A program made the translations under genes and the position numbers. A model generated the notes under the pieces. It worked only from the letters and a program-made list of their open reading frames with translations, was not told the origin of the DNA and ran no database searches. Positions 9,064 to 20,800 of a stretch of 64,000 bases of DNA are shown one piece after another. Positions within the stretch are counted from its first letter, which is position 1. Every line of letters begins with the position of its first letter. The stretch is from Yamagishiella unicocca (taxonomy: Eukaryota > Chlorophyta > Chlorophyceae > Chlamydomonadales > Volvocaceae): NCBI GenBank assembly GCA_003116995.1, contig BDSL01000007.1, positions 682,001 through 746,000 on the forward strand, in the 5' to 3' direction.

Positions 9064-12000
9064 TCACGCCCCGCCCTCGTCCACGCTGTCCATGACGGTG
9101 ATATTGAGGATCTTGATGTCGTCGAAGGGTTTGTCGTCCTTGTTGCAGCGCACACGCTCGATGGCCGTGACCACGTCCATGCCGCGAACCACCCGCCCGA
9201 ACACGGTGTGCTTGTTGTCGAGCCAAGGCGTCGGCACGGTGGTGATGAAGAACCTTGCAAAGGGAGGCAGGCAAGCGGTTTTGCGTGTTTTAGAGGGTTG
9301 GGTGAGGCTCTGATGGGTTGGGTGAGGCCAGGACACATGGCATAGGTGCTTGGCCGGCAGCACATGTGCCAGAGGCCCCAGTCGTGCTCTATGTCATGGC
9401 AGGTGTCCAAACATACATCACAACTTGGGGGCTTGCTAAATCAAGCCTAGCCTCCCCGTAGCTCCTCCCGTCACAGCCTAGTCCCCAATTCCCCCCGCCC
9501 GTGGACTCACTGGCTGCCGTTGGTGTGAGGTCCTGCATTGGCCATGGACAGAATGCCCGGGCGGTCGTGCCGCAGGGCCTTATGGAACTCGTCCTCAAAC
9601 TCGCCACCCCAAATGGACTCGCCGCCGGTGCCGTCGCCTGCACGCGGCGGGCGGGCGAGCGGGGGAGAAGTGTTAGTTTACCGCTCAGCCACGAATACAC
9701 TGAGCAGTCCGACGGCACGTAGCGCGCGGCCCGGCGTGTGCGTTTTTGTGATGGCGCGGGGGGCGACACCGGCACAAGGGGCACCGGCATGCTTCACCTC
9801 ATATCGCCTCAGAGGCGGAGGGAGTTCTCCGCCGCGACTGATTTCCTCGGCCGCCCCCTCCGGGGCTGAATGATCCATTCCGTGCTCCAGCCCGCGCCTA
9901 TCCAGTCCCGCACCCACATAGCGGGTTGGGTCCCCCACCCAACACGCATTCGCCTCTACGCTACCCACCCAGCGGGTCTCCCGTCTGGATCATGAAGCCC
10001 TTGATGATGCGGTGGAACAGCACCCCGTCGTAGTAGCCGTTGCGGGCGTGGGTGGTGAAGTTCTCGATGGTTCGCGGGCACTCGTCAGGGAAGAGCTTGA
10101 TGGTGATGTCGCCGCGGGTGGTGTGCAGCCGGGCGCCGTGGGGGAGGGAGTGGCCGGGCACGGGGGCGCCTCCTGGGGAGGGAGGGGCGAGAAGACCCGG
10201 TGGGGGGCAGGGGGCCGACGAGGGGAGCTCAGAGGAAGTCCGTGCGCGACGAAAGGAGAGAAGGGGCCTTATGTGATGGGGCGGAGGACAGCGGCAACTG
10301 GCCTTAATCAGGGCGGGGAAACGGGGATCTGGGTTTGGTGCACGAGTGCGAGTGTGGAGAGGGATAGGGGCCCGTTTTTCCTGCTCCCGCTTTTCCTGCC
10401 CCCTCGCTCCCTTTCACTCCCCTCGGGTACCGCCCTGTACCCCGCTGCTCACCCTCCGCCACGATGAGGTCGTCCAGCGCGGGCTTCTCGTTGAATACGT
10501 CGCGGCCGGGCTGGGTGGGGTCCTCGGGCTCGGAGGGCTCGCGCTGGCTGCGGAGGGGGGAGCGCCGGACGGGTGGGGGAAGGTGTGAAAACCGGTGACA
10601 CGAAAACGACAAGATAGTGGGCGCATGGTCGGCGGACAGCGAGGATGTGGGCGCATGCTGGAGCATTGGGACGGACGACCGGCAAACCTGTGGAGCCGGT
10701 TTCTTGGGGCTGCAGACGGGTGGGGGAGGGAGGAAGTGGGTGGCTGGGAGGGGATGAGGAAGGGGCGGGCCGACAAGACACACCCAGCGGCCAAGCGCCC
10801 CACACCTCATCACGTGAGCAAGTCTTTAGAACCCTAGAATGCGTGGCCCTTTAGGTTGATTACACCCCCAGCTTAAGATACGCGGCTTGCGCGGTACACA
10901 CTGGCCTGCGGTACCGTTACGGATTACCCGACCTAACCCTGCTGTCCGGCACCCACGCAGGCCTGTTGCTGACGAGGTGCACACGACCCTATTCCCCCCT
11001 GCGATTGCAACCGACAACGAACGCACGTGAACATGTAGAACCTCTGCTTGCGGAAGGCGCAGGCCAGCAACGTGGGGTCCGACCCCCCGAGCATCTTGTC
11101 CACCTGCTCCACGGTGGGGAGGCCCCGGAGCCGAGAGCCGCCGCCGCCCTTGCCGCGGGCCGCCCCCTGCGAGATGAGGAGCGCGGGCCGGAGGTGGCAG
11201 CGGGGGGAGGAGGGGTGAGGGGTGCGCGTGGGGAAAACACACGTGCCGCCTGCAGGCCATGCGCATGACACCGTTCGCGCGCCACGTCAGTGGACTCGAG
11301 CCCGTCGCCGCGTGCGGGGACGGACGGGGCAATGGGTGGGAAAGAGTGCGTGAGTTGTCGGTTGTCAGTTGGTCGCTTCTCGCTCTCCAACAGCCCTCCA
11401 GCCCGCATGTCCTTTCGCTAGCCGCACCTGGTATAATGCCAGCGTGAGGAAGCGTTCCGTGTTCTCCACTTTGCCTGCAAGGCGGAGGGGGCACGCGTGG
11501 GGTGAGTTTGAAGCAAGCGGGTGGTCAGGAGGTACGAAGCGGGACTGGACTTCGGGCCCGTATTCCCCCCCACACACACACGCGCTCACCCAGTATCCGC
11601 ACGACCTTGTTGCTGACCAGGTTAACCACCTTGATCCCCAGCAATGTGCCGTACAATAGGAAGTTGCCCGACTCGTCAAAGATGGCGTTGGGCGCCCCGT
11701 GGGTCTCCTCCGCCGAGGAGGCGAGCTCGCGCTCCATGGCCATGCGTCGCCCAAAGTCAATGTCCTCCAGCTGTCAGTACGGCAGTGTCGGTGGGGAGCC
11801 GGGGCATGGAATGAGTAGTCCGGTGACCCTCGGGTGGGGAGGGGGGAATGTGGTGGTCGCCCCAAACGTGACTAATGACGGATGCGTACGACGATGGGTG
11901 GATGTCGGTGTCGGTGTCGGTGGCGCAGAGCATCAAAGCTCAACGCTGGCGCGAGATACCGAAGCACCGCGGCTTTAGGATTTTCCGAAAACTCCGAAAA

Positions 12001-15000
12001 AAGGTTGGTTTCGAATGTGCTTCTAGAATTCCCAAACAAAAGGTCGGTTTTCAAATGTGCGGTTTGGGGGATCGAAGAAAAGCAGGCGGAAAGTCCGCCA
12101 AGCCGACCCGCCGCACCTGGAACACCTCCCCGCCGCTGCGCTGCATCTCGTTCGCCGCATCCGGCGACTCGTCGTACACCCGCCGCAGCTTGGCAGTCGC
12201 GAACTTGAACACCCGCACCCGCCGGTCCGTGCACACCATCGCAAACTGCTGCCCGTCAGGGCTGATCTGTACGGCGACGGGGGGAGGGGGTCGACATTGT
12301 CGTACAAGCCAGGGGCAATGTCGTGCGAGCAGGCAAACATGCGCGCACCCCATCCTTCCGCCTCAAGTCGACCTCCGCTCTCCTGTTAACGGGTCTTCCC
12401 GGTACCCTCCCACCTCAAGCGACTTGGCTGTGGTCTTGGCCTTGGCCATGTCGAACAGGTCGGTGTCCAGCTTGCTGCTCCAGGCGACTCGGCCCTCCCC
12501 CGGGTGGCTGTAGCTGGTGCCGCACCAGTACTCGATCATGCCTGGGGGGAGGATTTTTTTATTTTTTTGGGGGGGAGCGATGTGTAAATCACGAGTAGCA
12601 TACACATAAAAAGGGAATTCCCAGCCCGGCCCATTGACGTTTTGATGTGTGGGGGTGTGCTGTTGGCTGGACGGAAGGATGGGAAACGGTGCCATAGCGG
12701 TACCATAGCGTCGGAAATGCCCGTGCGCTGCGGAACGGTTGTGTACGGTGAGGGCTCTTCCTTCCCCGTACTCTCCAGGGATGGGAGAGTCCTGCTGCAC
12801 CTCGCACGTGAAGGTTCGGCGCGACATTGGCCAACACCGTCCGCACTCCAACCTGGCAGGCTGGCAGGCTCACCCTTGGTATCGGTGGAGACCACGGTGT
12901 CCAGGAGGGCGTTGTAGCGCATGGCAGTGATCGGGGCGCGGTGAACCTGGGGGGGGAGGGGAGGGAGGGGGGCCGGGGAATGGGGTTAGGACTCAGGGGT
13001 CAGTTCAGCGGAGCCAGCCCGAGGTGGCGGCCGGAGGGCCCGCGTACCAACGCGAACTTATTTGCGATTCCTTTTATTTCGGCACAAAGAGTCAAACCCG
13101 CTCCAACCCGCTCCTCTCCGAAACCCATGGTCGCAGAGCGCTGCCCCAACCCAGTCGGCCAGCCTTTCCTTAGGGTCCTTTCCACGGAGTTTCCCGCCAC
13201 CCCACCGAGCCACCCAGACATACATGCATACATACACACACAAGCCCACCTCCACGACGGCCTCCGGAGTATCACTGCCGCCGCGCGCATCGAAGATGTG
13301 TACGCTGCCCGAGTTGAGGTCCGAGATGGCTAGCCGGGTCTTCGCCTCGCCTTTCTGCTCGGGGAACAGATGGGGGCCGGGACGGAAAGAGGGGACGGCA
13401 ATAAGCATGCGTGCGGTAGTCGGCGTCAGTACTGCGAGTTACCTCCTCCCCCGTCCACCACAGCCACCAGCGCAGAACTGACGCTCCCTGCCCCGAGCTG
13501 GCCCGCTCAGCTCTCCCTGCCCCGAGCCGGCCCGCTCAGCTCTCCCTGCCCCGAGCCGGCCCGCTCAGCTCTCCCTAGCCGGCCCGCTCAGCTCTCCCTG
13601 CCCCGAGCCGGCCCGCTCAGCGCTCCCCATCTGGGTCGCCTCCGCAGTAGGTTGCCCCCTCCATCCAGCCACAGGTTCTCCTGCCGCTGCTATTGCTGCT
13701 GCGTGATGCGTGTGCCCGTTGATGGGGCGGATCCATTTTACTGAAACACTGGGGGAAAAGACCGGTCACACCGACACCCACTCACGCCATTTCCCTTGGT
13801 GTGCGTGTGGGGTGGGGTATCCACGCACCTTGTAGATCCAAGCCGCACAGCCCGGGGTGAAGGTCAGCCGCAGCATAACGATGAGGTCAAAGTTGAGTAC
13901 GTCAAAGATCTGGGGTGAGGGTCAGCGGAGGGAGGTAGGAGGGAGGCCGTCCAGGGTGCCAGGGATGGCCGTCAGGAGGGATATCAGGAATGTGGGTGCT
14001 CCCCCTTCCGCATATAACAGTGGGCAGGGAAGCTGCCCGCGGACAGCGTCAGGACAACATTGAACCATTGTACGACGCACTCTTTGCCGAATGTTGGGTC
14101 TTATAGGGATGCCAATAGCGGTGAGATAAAGGCACGGCTTCGGAGTGCATGATGAACACTTCTCGGCGTTTACGTCATACCGACACCTACATCACAAAGG
14201 AGGCGCCCAGTCCTCCGCTACAGGCAAGCGCTCAGTCCCCCACCCACCCACCCCAAACGGTTGTTCTAAACGGTTTTCCTCGCTTCCACGGGTCTTCCTC
14301 GAAACGGTCTCCCATGCACACACATACCTTAACTGTGCGGTCGCGGGACAAGGTCATGCACAACGTGCCGTCCGCGCTGACGGCAAGGCCTGCAGGGCGC
14401 GGGGAGGCCGGACAGGATACAGCGCGGAGGTCACGGGAGTTTGGTTGGGGTTTCCCTTCTGCCTTGCCTCCGGTCCCCCTGACCCAGCGCCCGCTCCATA
14501 CCAACGGGATGGCCCTCTCACCACCCCACCCGCCCCCAACCCCCGCAGCCGTGGTCGGCCCCGAGCCTGCCTGCCCCAGGCTGCCTGCGCAGCTCACTAC
14601 CCCCCACCCCAGGGCCCCTGCCCCAGGGCCCCCGCCCCATGGGCCCCGACCCAGGGCCCCTGCCCCCCTGGACCCCTGCCCCAGGACCCCTGGCCCCCCT
14701 GAACCCCTGCCCAAGGACCCCTCCCCCCCTGGACCCCTGCCCCTGGACCCCTGCCCCAGGACCCCTGCCCCCCCTGGGCCCCTGCCCCAGGGCCCCTGCC
14801 CCCCGTGGCAGGGCCCCTGCCCCCCCTGGACCCACCGTCCACAGCGCCCACGTGCGCCCGGTACTGCTTGACAAACTCTATCCCCCGCGGCTGCTTCTTC
14901 CAGAACTTCACGTAGCCGTCGATGCTGGTTGTGATGATGAAGTCCGTGGAGGTAACCTGGCGCCGCGAATGCAGTGTGCGCGTAAATAGCCGGGCGGGGA

Positions 15001-15944
15001 AGGCAGAGAAGGCAGAGAAGGCAGGGAACGGGTGATGTTCAGCAACGAGGGGGGCTCGCTGTGTTCGGCGCCGGGCACGGGCGCACGTGACGAAGTGGGG
15101 CGTTACGAAGTGGGGCGTGACGAAGTGGGTCGAATGCCGGTGAGGGGGGACGGATGGTGTGTTTCGTCCTCGCGGGGGCAAAGCGACGGCAGCCGATCGC
15201 TGAAGCTTGGGCGGGAGGGGAGCGCCCACCGGAAACCAGAAGCCCCCGCACCCATGTGCCTGTCGCCCTAGCTTGAGGCAGCCGCCAGGCACGGCGAGCC
15301 CTTCCCCTTCCTGGCTCGCATCGGGCCTTGCGACGGGAGGCGCTGCATATGGCGCTACGGGCTGCACAAACACTTTCTTCGCTCCCTCCCTCCCGCCACG
15401 CTCCCAAGAAGTGCCGAGCCTCGCGCCAGCTCCTCGGCCACGCCTCCGGGCCCGAGCACAGCTCGCATGCCATGCGCCTTATGCCTATGACGCGCTGCGC
15501 TCCATACATGAACCGATTAAATGCCGGTTCCCCTCCCTGCCGCCACTTCCCCCCCACCACCCTCTGTCACCCTGGTGCGGACTTGCACCATGGCTCACCG
15601 CGACGTTGTTAACGGTATCTCTGTGCATGTAGCTACGTTCGTACATGGCAGCAGAGGGAAGCGTATCCAGGTACTGCTGCTCAAACTCCAGGATCTGCGA
15701 ATCAATGCCGAGAGCCCCAGTCAACGCAAGGCCAGTCTGATATCTTGGTGCTTTGGATACGAAATAAGATTTATCTAAAATGTTGATTTGCGCCTATAGG
15801 GCAAAGCTCTTGTCGGCCTGCCTTGCGCTTCTTGGGTTTGGGCGGCGCTGGGCCAACATCCTGATCCTGCTCCTCCGCCGGCTCCTCTTCAGCTCCTTCA
15901 GGCGGGCGAGGTGGACCGACGGTATCATCATCGCCGTCCCCCAT
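9064..15944 (-). CDS. CYP71: WD40-repeat nuclear cyclophilin (CYP71/PPWD1 family)
   Basis: Sixteen exons (5' to 3'): 15822-15944, 15599-15694, 14836-14956, 14328-14389, 13829-13909, 13250-13354, 12874-12946, 12414-12541, 12117-12266, 11590-11770, 11428-11474, 11027-11166, 10453-10547, 9969-10172, 9511-9637, 9064-9253. All phases join, giving 640 residues; Arabidopsis CYP71 has about 631. After an acidic N-terminus and a PKPKKRK basic patch come WD40 repeats (about 45-440) and a C-terminal cyclophilin domain (about 482-640). That domain has [10 protein letters not shown] (Arg522 corresponds to the catalytic Arg of CypA), [17 protein letters not shown] and [14 protein letters not shown], so prolyl isomerase activity is expected. 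In plants CYP71 binds histone H3 and affects chromatin; human PPWD1 associates with spliceosomes. The first intron uses a GC donor. Introns hold several GC-rich minisatellites. Confidence 0.95.
10581..10647. repeat. Dispersed intronic repeat, family B copy 2
   Basis: This lies in the intron between exons 12 and 13 of the cyclophilin gene. It is nearly identical to 3674-3737 in SufE intron 3, in the same orientation on the plus strand although the two host genes are on opposite strands. Confidence 0.8.
13481..13628. repeat. Minisatellite in cyclophilin intron 5
   Basis: Four to five copies of a roughly 29-bp unit built on CTCCCTGCCCCGAGCCGGCC and CGCTCAG. One copy lacks the CTGCCCCGAG part. 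Confidence 0.85.
14253..14314 (+). repeat. Dispersed repeat, family A copy 1
   Basis: It contains TTGTTCTAAACGGTTTTCCT and CCACGGGTCTTCCTCGAAAC. Related copies lie at 48981-49043 (inverted) and 50136-50213, with fragments near 3630-3665 and 41135-41180. It sits just inside the intron after cyclophilin exon 4. Confidence 0.8.
14585..14832. repeat. CCCCTG-rich minisatellite in cyclophilin intron 3
   Basis: Many degenerate copies of units such as GGGCCCCTGCCCCAGG and GGACCCCTGCCCC run up to the exon-3 donor at 14836, so the repeat begins directly at a 5' splice site. Confidence 0.8.
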
Positions 15945-17842
15945 AATGTTTCTTTGGAAGGGTTCCGAATGCAAGTTTAGTAACTCTGTGAATTCGCTAT
16001 CAGTACTCTGTGTAGTTATAGCATGTTAAAAGTCCAAAATACGGTAACTGGCAATTGTGAAAAGCTTCTTTAAGAAGAGGTCGAACTCTTGGCGGTTCGC
16101 GTACGAGGTAAAAGTTAAGGTATACACAGGAAGTGCATAAATCATATATGGAACTGATAATCTGTAAGCTTACAAACGTAAGTTAACCCTACCTATTGCC
16201 GTACGCCCTGTACTGACGCAAGCCTCGCTCCCGACGTCCCGAGCATGGGATAGTCGCCGGCGCATGCCTTCGGCTCCGACGTACGGATCTGCTCCACCAA
16301 CACGCGTACAGGACTAGCCCCTGACCAGTGCCCCGAAGACCAGCAGGAGTCATTCATGGCGGGTGCCGGTAAGCGTTGGAGGGCCGAGAGAGAATACCCT
16401 CGCCTGGACACGCACATGTCCGGTCATATTTAAGTCGCCTGGTTCTGAGGCATTCGGTTCTAAACCTGCGCGCTGATCGTGCATGGGCCTGCACCGGACT
16501 CCTTAAGTTCGCACCAGTAGATTGTTCCCGGCAGGGTATCGTCGGGATCGCCGTCTGGCAGGGCCCTGAAGGAGCCTTTAAGCCCAGATGAGCCGCATGT
16601 CGGTAGGAGAATACGAATTGTCACTCCCCAGCGGAGAGCTGATTGACACTTTTTATGAGTGTAGCACTGATCGATTTCCGGTGGCACCACGTAATCCTGC
16701 GTCTTCCCGCTATCAACGTGCAATGGCTTGGACAGTGAGCTCCTGCACTCGCAGCTTTTCTCGCTGGTGGACCATTCCCAGCCATTCTCGTCTTCAAAGC
16801 AGCGCAGGGTGCCTGTGCTCGCCGCTGCTGGTGCCTTGACATGCAGCAAACCACAGGTTCGTCCGGCACCATACAACAACGGAAATGAAGTAGGGCAACC
16901 TGAAAAGGTACAGTGTGACAGTAACGGGACTGCCTGAATATTGCGCCATCTGGTGCTCTCCAGGCCTTGTGTTGCGCAAACATGGACCCGTGGGACGGCC
17001 TGCGGCTCTGCTTACCCAGGCAAGCCCGAGAATATCCAGCATAGTGCTACTGCCGCCTATTTGGCGAACTAGGGAAATGCGCCGCGGAGTTTTCACAACG
17101 ATGGGGGCATCGACTTGGAGACGCAAGCGGATTTTCTCCATTTATTAGTGCGCCTCTGCGAAATGTTTCTGAAGTGTGCGTATCGCATGGTCTTACTGCG
17201 ATGTGGGTCTTCCTCCAGCGTAAAAGAGCGCGAGTGGCCGCGCAATCCGTCCTAACAGTCCTCGGTGGTCGCGATGTCACAGCCAACATCCCAAAAATGC
17301 AATCTATCCAATTGATTATTAACGCGCGCGCTGGTATGCTGTCGTTTCCCGACGCGGGGCGACGGCGGTAGGGTGGAGTTGGGATGAAAACAAGTTTGCA
17401 TGGTAATCAAACAGTATATTAAGCGCAGTATAATATAAAATCGTGATAGATGTGTTGGAGGACGGCTTAAGGGGTAAATTGATCTGCGCCTGTCTGCGCC
17501 ACAGATCCCAGCGGTCCAGGCCTCTCCTTTGCTCGGGTGGTCGCCCAAAGTACAGGCGGATAACCTGTCGCTAACAACATATTTTACACTTCAGTATAGA
17601 ACCGCATCCATTACCCCGGTGCAAAGCCTTTTCCACTTCGGGCCTTTACCCGGCGACGAAAGCTTCGCTGGGCATACAGATTCTTTTGCCAGGCTTTTCC
17701 TGTAATTTACTGCTATTACGTACACAGCTTGCGCTCACGCTTGGAAGGAACCCTCGTGAACTACCGAAATGTTCTGAGTGGAGGAAGCTTGCAGCTCGGG
17801 GGCGGCCAATGGGGCCGTTAGCAGCCCCCTCACGGATATGTC
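15945..17842. other. Divergent region between cyclophilin and FHA/HAT genes
   Basis: It should contain both promoters. The cyclophilin side (15945-16190) is AT-rich. Apart from the candidate Cys-rich frame at 16460-16879 and a short minus-strand frame at about 17014-17139 followed by a GTAAGC donor, I see nothing with clear coding character. Confidence 0.4.
16460..16879 (-). CDS. Possible Cys-rich coding exon or gene fragment
   Basis: The minus-strand frame runs to a stop at 16460-16462 and reads like protein: LRCFEDENGWEWSTSEKSCE, then DQCYTHKKCQ, and a short tail GAGPCTISAQV. It has nine cysteines, mostly in pairs, which suggests an extracellular domain. I do not recognise the family. A plausible acceptor is CAG just before GCACCCTGCGC (about 16816) or TTTCAG near 16892. 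An upstream frame starting at the ATG at 17139 ends in a GTAAGC donor but does not join in phase with the second of these acceptors, so no full gene model is offered. It could be a terminal exon, a degraded copy or chance. Confidence 0.3.
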   Translation of the reverse strand: MLYGAGRTCGLLHVKAPAAASTGTLRCFEDENGWEWSTSEKSCECRSSLSKPLHVDSGKTQDYVVPPEIDQCYTHKKCQSALRWGVTIRILLPTCGSSGLKGSFRALPDGDPDDTLPGTIYWCELKESGAGPCTISAQV

Positions 17843-20800
17843 ATGAGCGTTGCTCGTCGTCGTCACACCCCTGGCCATCATCGCATCGGGCAGCAGCGGC
17901 GCAGGCGCACGGACGTGATGGTCGGCGAAGGCCCCATAAATATGTGGGAGTTGTTACACCATCTTCGCCTGAATGTGGAACGAGGACACCCTCATCTTCT
18001 GCGTTGTTTTATAGTTCAGTGCCTCAGCGTCACAAGGTAGGCGCGTCGCTGAGCCGTGTCTGGTGGAGATCGTCTGTGGTTTCTTTCCTGCATCGCTCGC
18101 TGCTAATCTTGCGCAAACGTTCAATTTCTTCTGATAATGCTGTAGCAGGCCTGTGGTCTGGGGGATGGAGCTGCGGGGACGACTTGCTTCCCGCAATCGG
18201 CACGCAGCGACACAGACGTGTTTGCGCGGGCCCTGTCATCGCTGGCCCTTACGGATGAGCAGCGACAACAATCGGAGGAAGCTGCCAGCCAGCTACTGCA
18301 GGCCATCGCGCGCTGTCGCGACGACTCGCCGCTCGGGCGCCTGTTGACTTGCTGTGGTCCGAGCACGCTTGCGCCCAGCAAATCCGCCGAGGGATCGGCA
18401 AGCTTGGAATGCACCTCGCAAACAAATGTAGCCGTAGCTGCCTTGTTGCTGCCATCGCTCACCTGGCAGTGGTTGTCGGTGGCGGAACTCGACGGCTGGG
18501 TCGACCGCGGCCTCGCTCACCTGCTTCGCGAGGCGCTGCTGGTCCAGAAGGCATCGTGCGACGCTAGCGCTTCCATCAAGTGCGTTTTGGCTCGAGCTTA
18601 CCTGCCGCATCATCCCCATCTGCCATAATATTAATCTCCGCTCCATGTTGCCTCTCCGGTTAAACCTCCGACACCCCCAACGCCATAACGCCTTTACATT
18701 CCACGCTAATTGCAACTACAGCCCCACCATCTCCGCCGCTTCAGCACTCTCTCTCCCAATCCCAATCCCAAAACCCCACGCCACGCTCCAGCTGGCCTCC
18801 ACACTCCGAACACATAGCCCCCAGTCACCCGCAACGCACTCACACCACTCCGCGCCCCTTCGCCCCCTCACCCCCTCGCCCCCTCACCCCCTCACCCAAC
18901 CCCTCTGTCCACCAGTGAGCTGGTGGGCTGGTGCCTGGACAACTGCAGCGGCCAGGCTGCGGCCCTGGCGGCCCTGTGGGGCCAGCAGCAGGCCCACACA
19001 TTGCCGCCTCGGCGCCGCAGCTTCTACGGCCTGCTGCTGCACCGCTTGGGTGCCGCGGCCGCGCAGCAGCAGCAGCAGCCGGCGTCTGCGTTAGCCGCCA
19101 TCAGCAGCGCTGCATCCGGAGGCGTCTCCCTTGCTCTCGCCCCCAACGCTACCGCGATGCGTCATGTGGTGCTGTGCGGCTCCGTCATCAGAACCGCGTT
19201 GCCCACCTCGCCGCCGGGACGGCCCTCCGCCAAGGACGGTAGCGGCTTCGACGGCGTTGACGAGGAGGGAGGCGAGGGCGGCGCTGCTGGCTCCGCCAGC
19301 GGCGGTGCCGGCGCGAGCGGCGTCCCGCCTCCGCCGGGTGCTGACGTCATCTTGCTCAGCGAGCTGCCGCCGGAGGCCCAGGCGCAGGTGTCCGGCACGC
19401 TGCTACTGCAGCAGCAGCAGCAGAAGGGTAATGGGCATGTCACGAACGGCAGCGCAGACGGCAACGGCGCCGAGGACGGCAACGGCAGCGGGGCCCGCGC
19501 GGACATGAACGGCAGCCGGAGTTCCAGCGCCGACGCAGCCGCAGCTTCGGCCTCAACGGCAGCGGCCGCCGGAGAGGCAGGCCGTGGAGTGTACGGCGAG
19601 GCTGCGGCGGGTGGTTTGGACGAGCACGGTGATGTCGTTGCACCCGTCGCACTGGCCCCCCGCCCGACCGCGTCTCTGCTCCAGCGGCCGTCACGGGGCA
19701 TCGTAACCGAGCCGGAATCGGGGGACGAGGGCAGCGCCGACGGCGCTCTTGCCGCTGGGAGCACGGCGGCGGGCGCGCCCGGTGCGGCACCGAGCAGCGC
19801 TGGCGGCGTTGTACCCGATCTGGAGTGGTATCTGCAGGGTGGCATGCTGGGGGCTCAGTCGTACATTTCCGTACGACTGGTGGCCACCGGGCAATTTCCG
19901 CTGCGCGACTTGCGCGGGGAGCCGCTCGCGGGCGGCCTGGCGGTGCCCGAGACGGGGCCCATCGTGATCAGCAACGACCCGCGGGTCTTTCCTGGCACCG
20001 AGGCCGTCCTGTCGGACTTCTCCACCGTCGCGGGCGACAAGCTCGCGATCCGGCTAGAGTACATCGTCGACCGCTCGTCGTACAATGAGGTGACGTTGCA
20101 GCTCTTCAACATCAGCCGCGTCACGCGCAAGCGCACCGAGAACTGCCTGATGCACGTCAACGGGAAGGCTGTCAATGTGGGCGACCAGGGGGTGGCTCTC
20201 GTCCCGGGGGACGAGGTCTGGTTCGGCAACAAGGTCTTCTGCTTCCGGGTGGAGGCCCTCCCGGGGCCGCCGTCTGCCGTACAGGAAGCCCTGCATTGGT
20301 TCTGTCCTGCCGCAGCACCCCCGCCGGATGCGCCGGACGCCGGCGGCGCTGACGAGGACGATGCGGCGGCGGCGGCGCCGGCGGCGCCGCCGCTGCCCTA
20401 CGGTGTGGATGGTGGAGCCGACATGGCGGAGCTGTCAAACCTGTCGCGTCGGGACCCCCGCCACGCAGAGGTGCTGCTCCGTCGCATGGCGGCGGAGAAC
20501 CCGGGCGACGCGGCTGTGTGGCTGGTGTGGGCGCAGTCGGCGGCGCGCGACGAGAGCCCCAGCGGGCAAGCCAAGGCACGGCTGCTGTTCCGCGCCGCCG
20601 TGGCGGCGGCACGCGTTATGGAGGTCCTGCCGCCGCCGCCGATGGCGCTGCAGATGGCCTCTCGAAAAGCCTTTGCCAGCGGGCGCACTGGGCGGCGCAA
20701 CCGGCACTCCGGCACCACCTCCGCCTCCGACGCGGATGACGACGGGTTGTATTCGTACGGCACGACGGCGCCGGCAGGCGCCGGCGCCGCCGGCCTGGCC

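Noticed and set aside
14585..14832. Pro-rich (hydroxyproline-type) protein encoded by the CCCCTG repeats
   Set aside because: The frame is an intron minisatellite; cyclophilin exons on both sides join in phase when it is removed.
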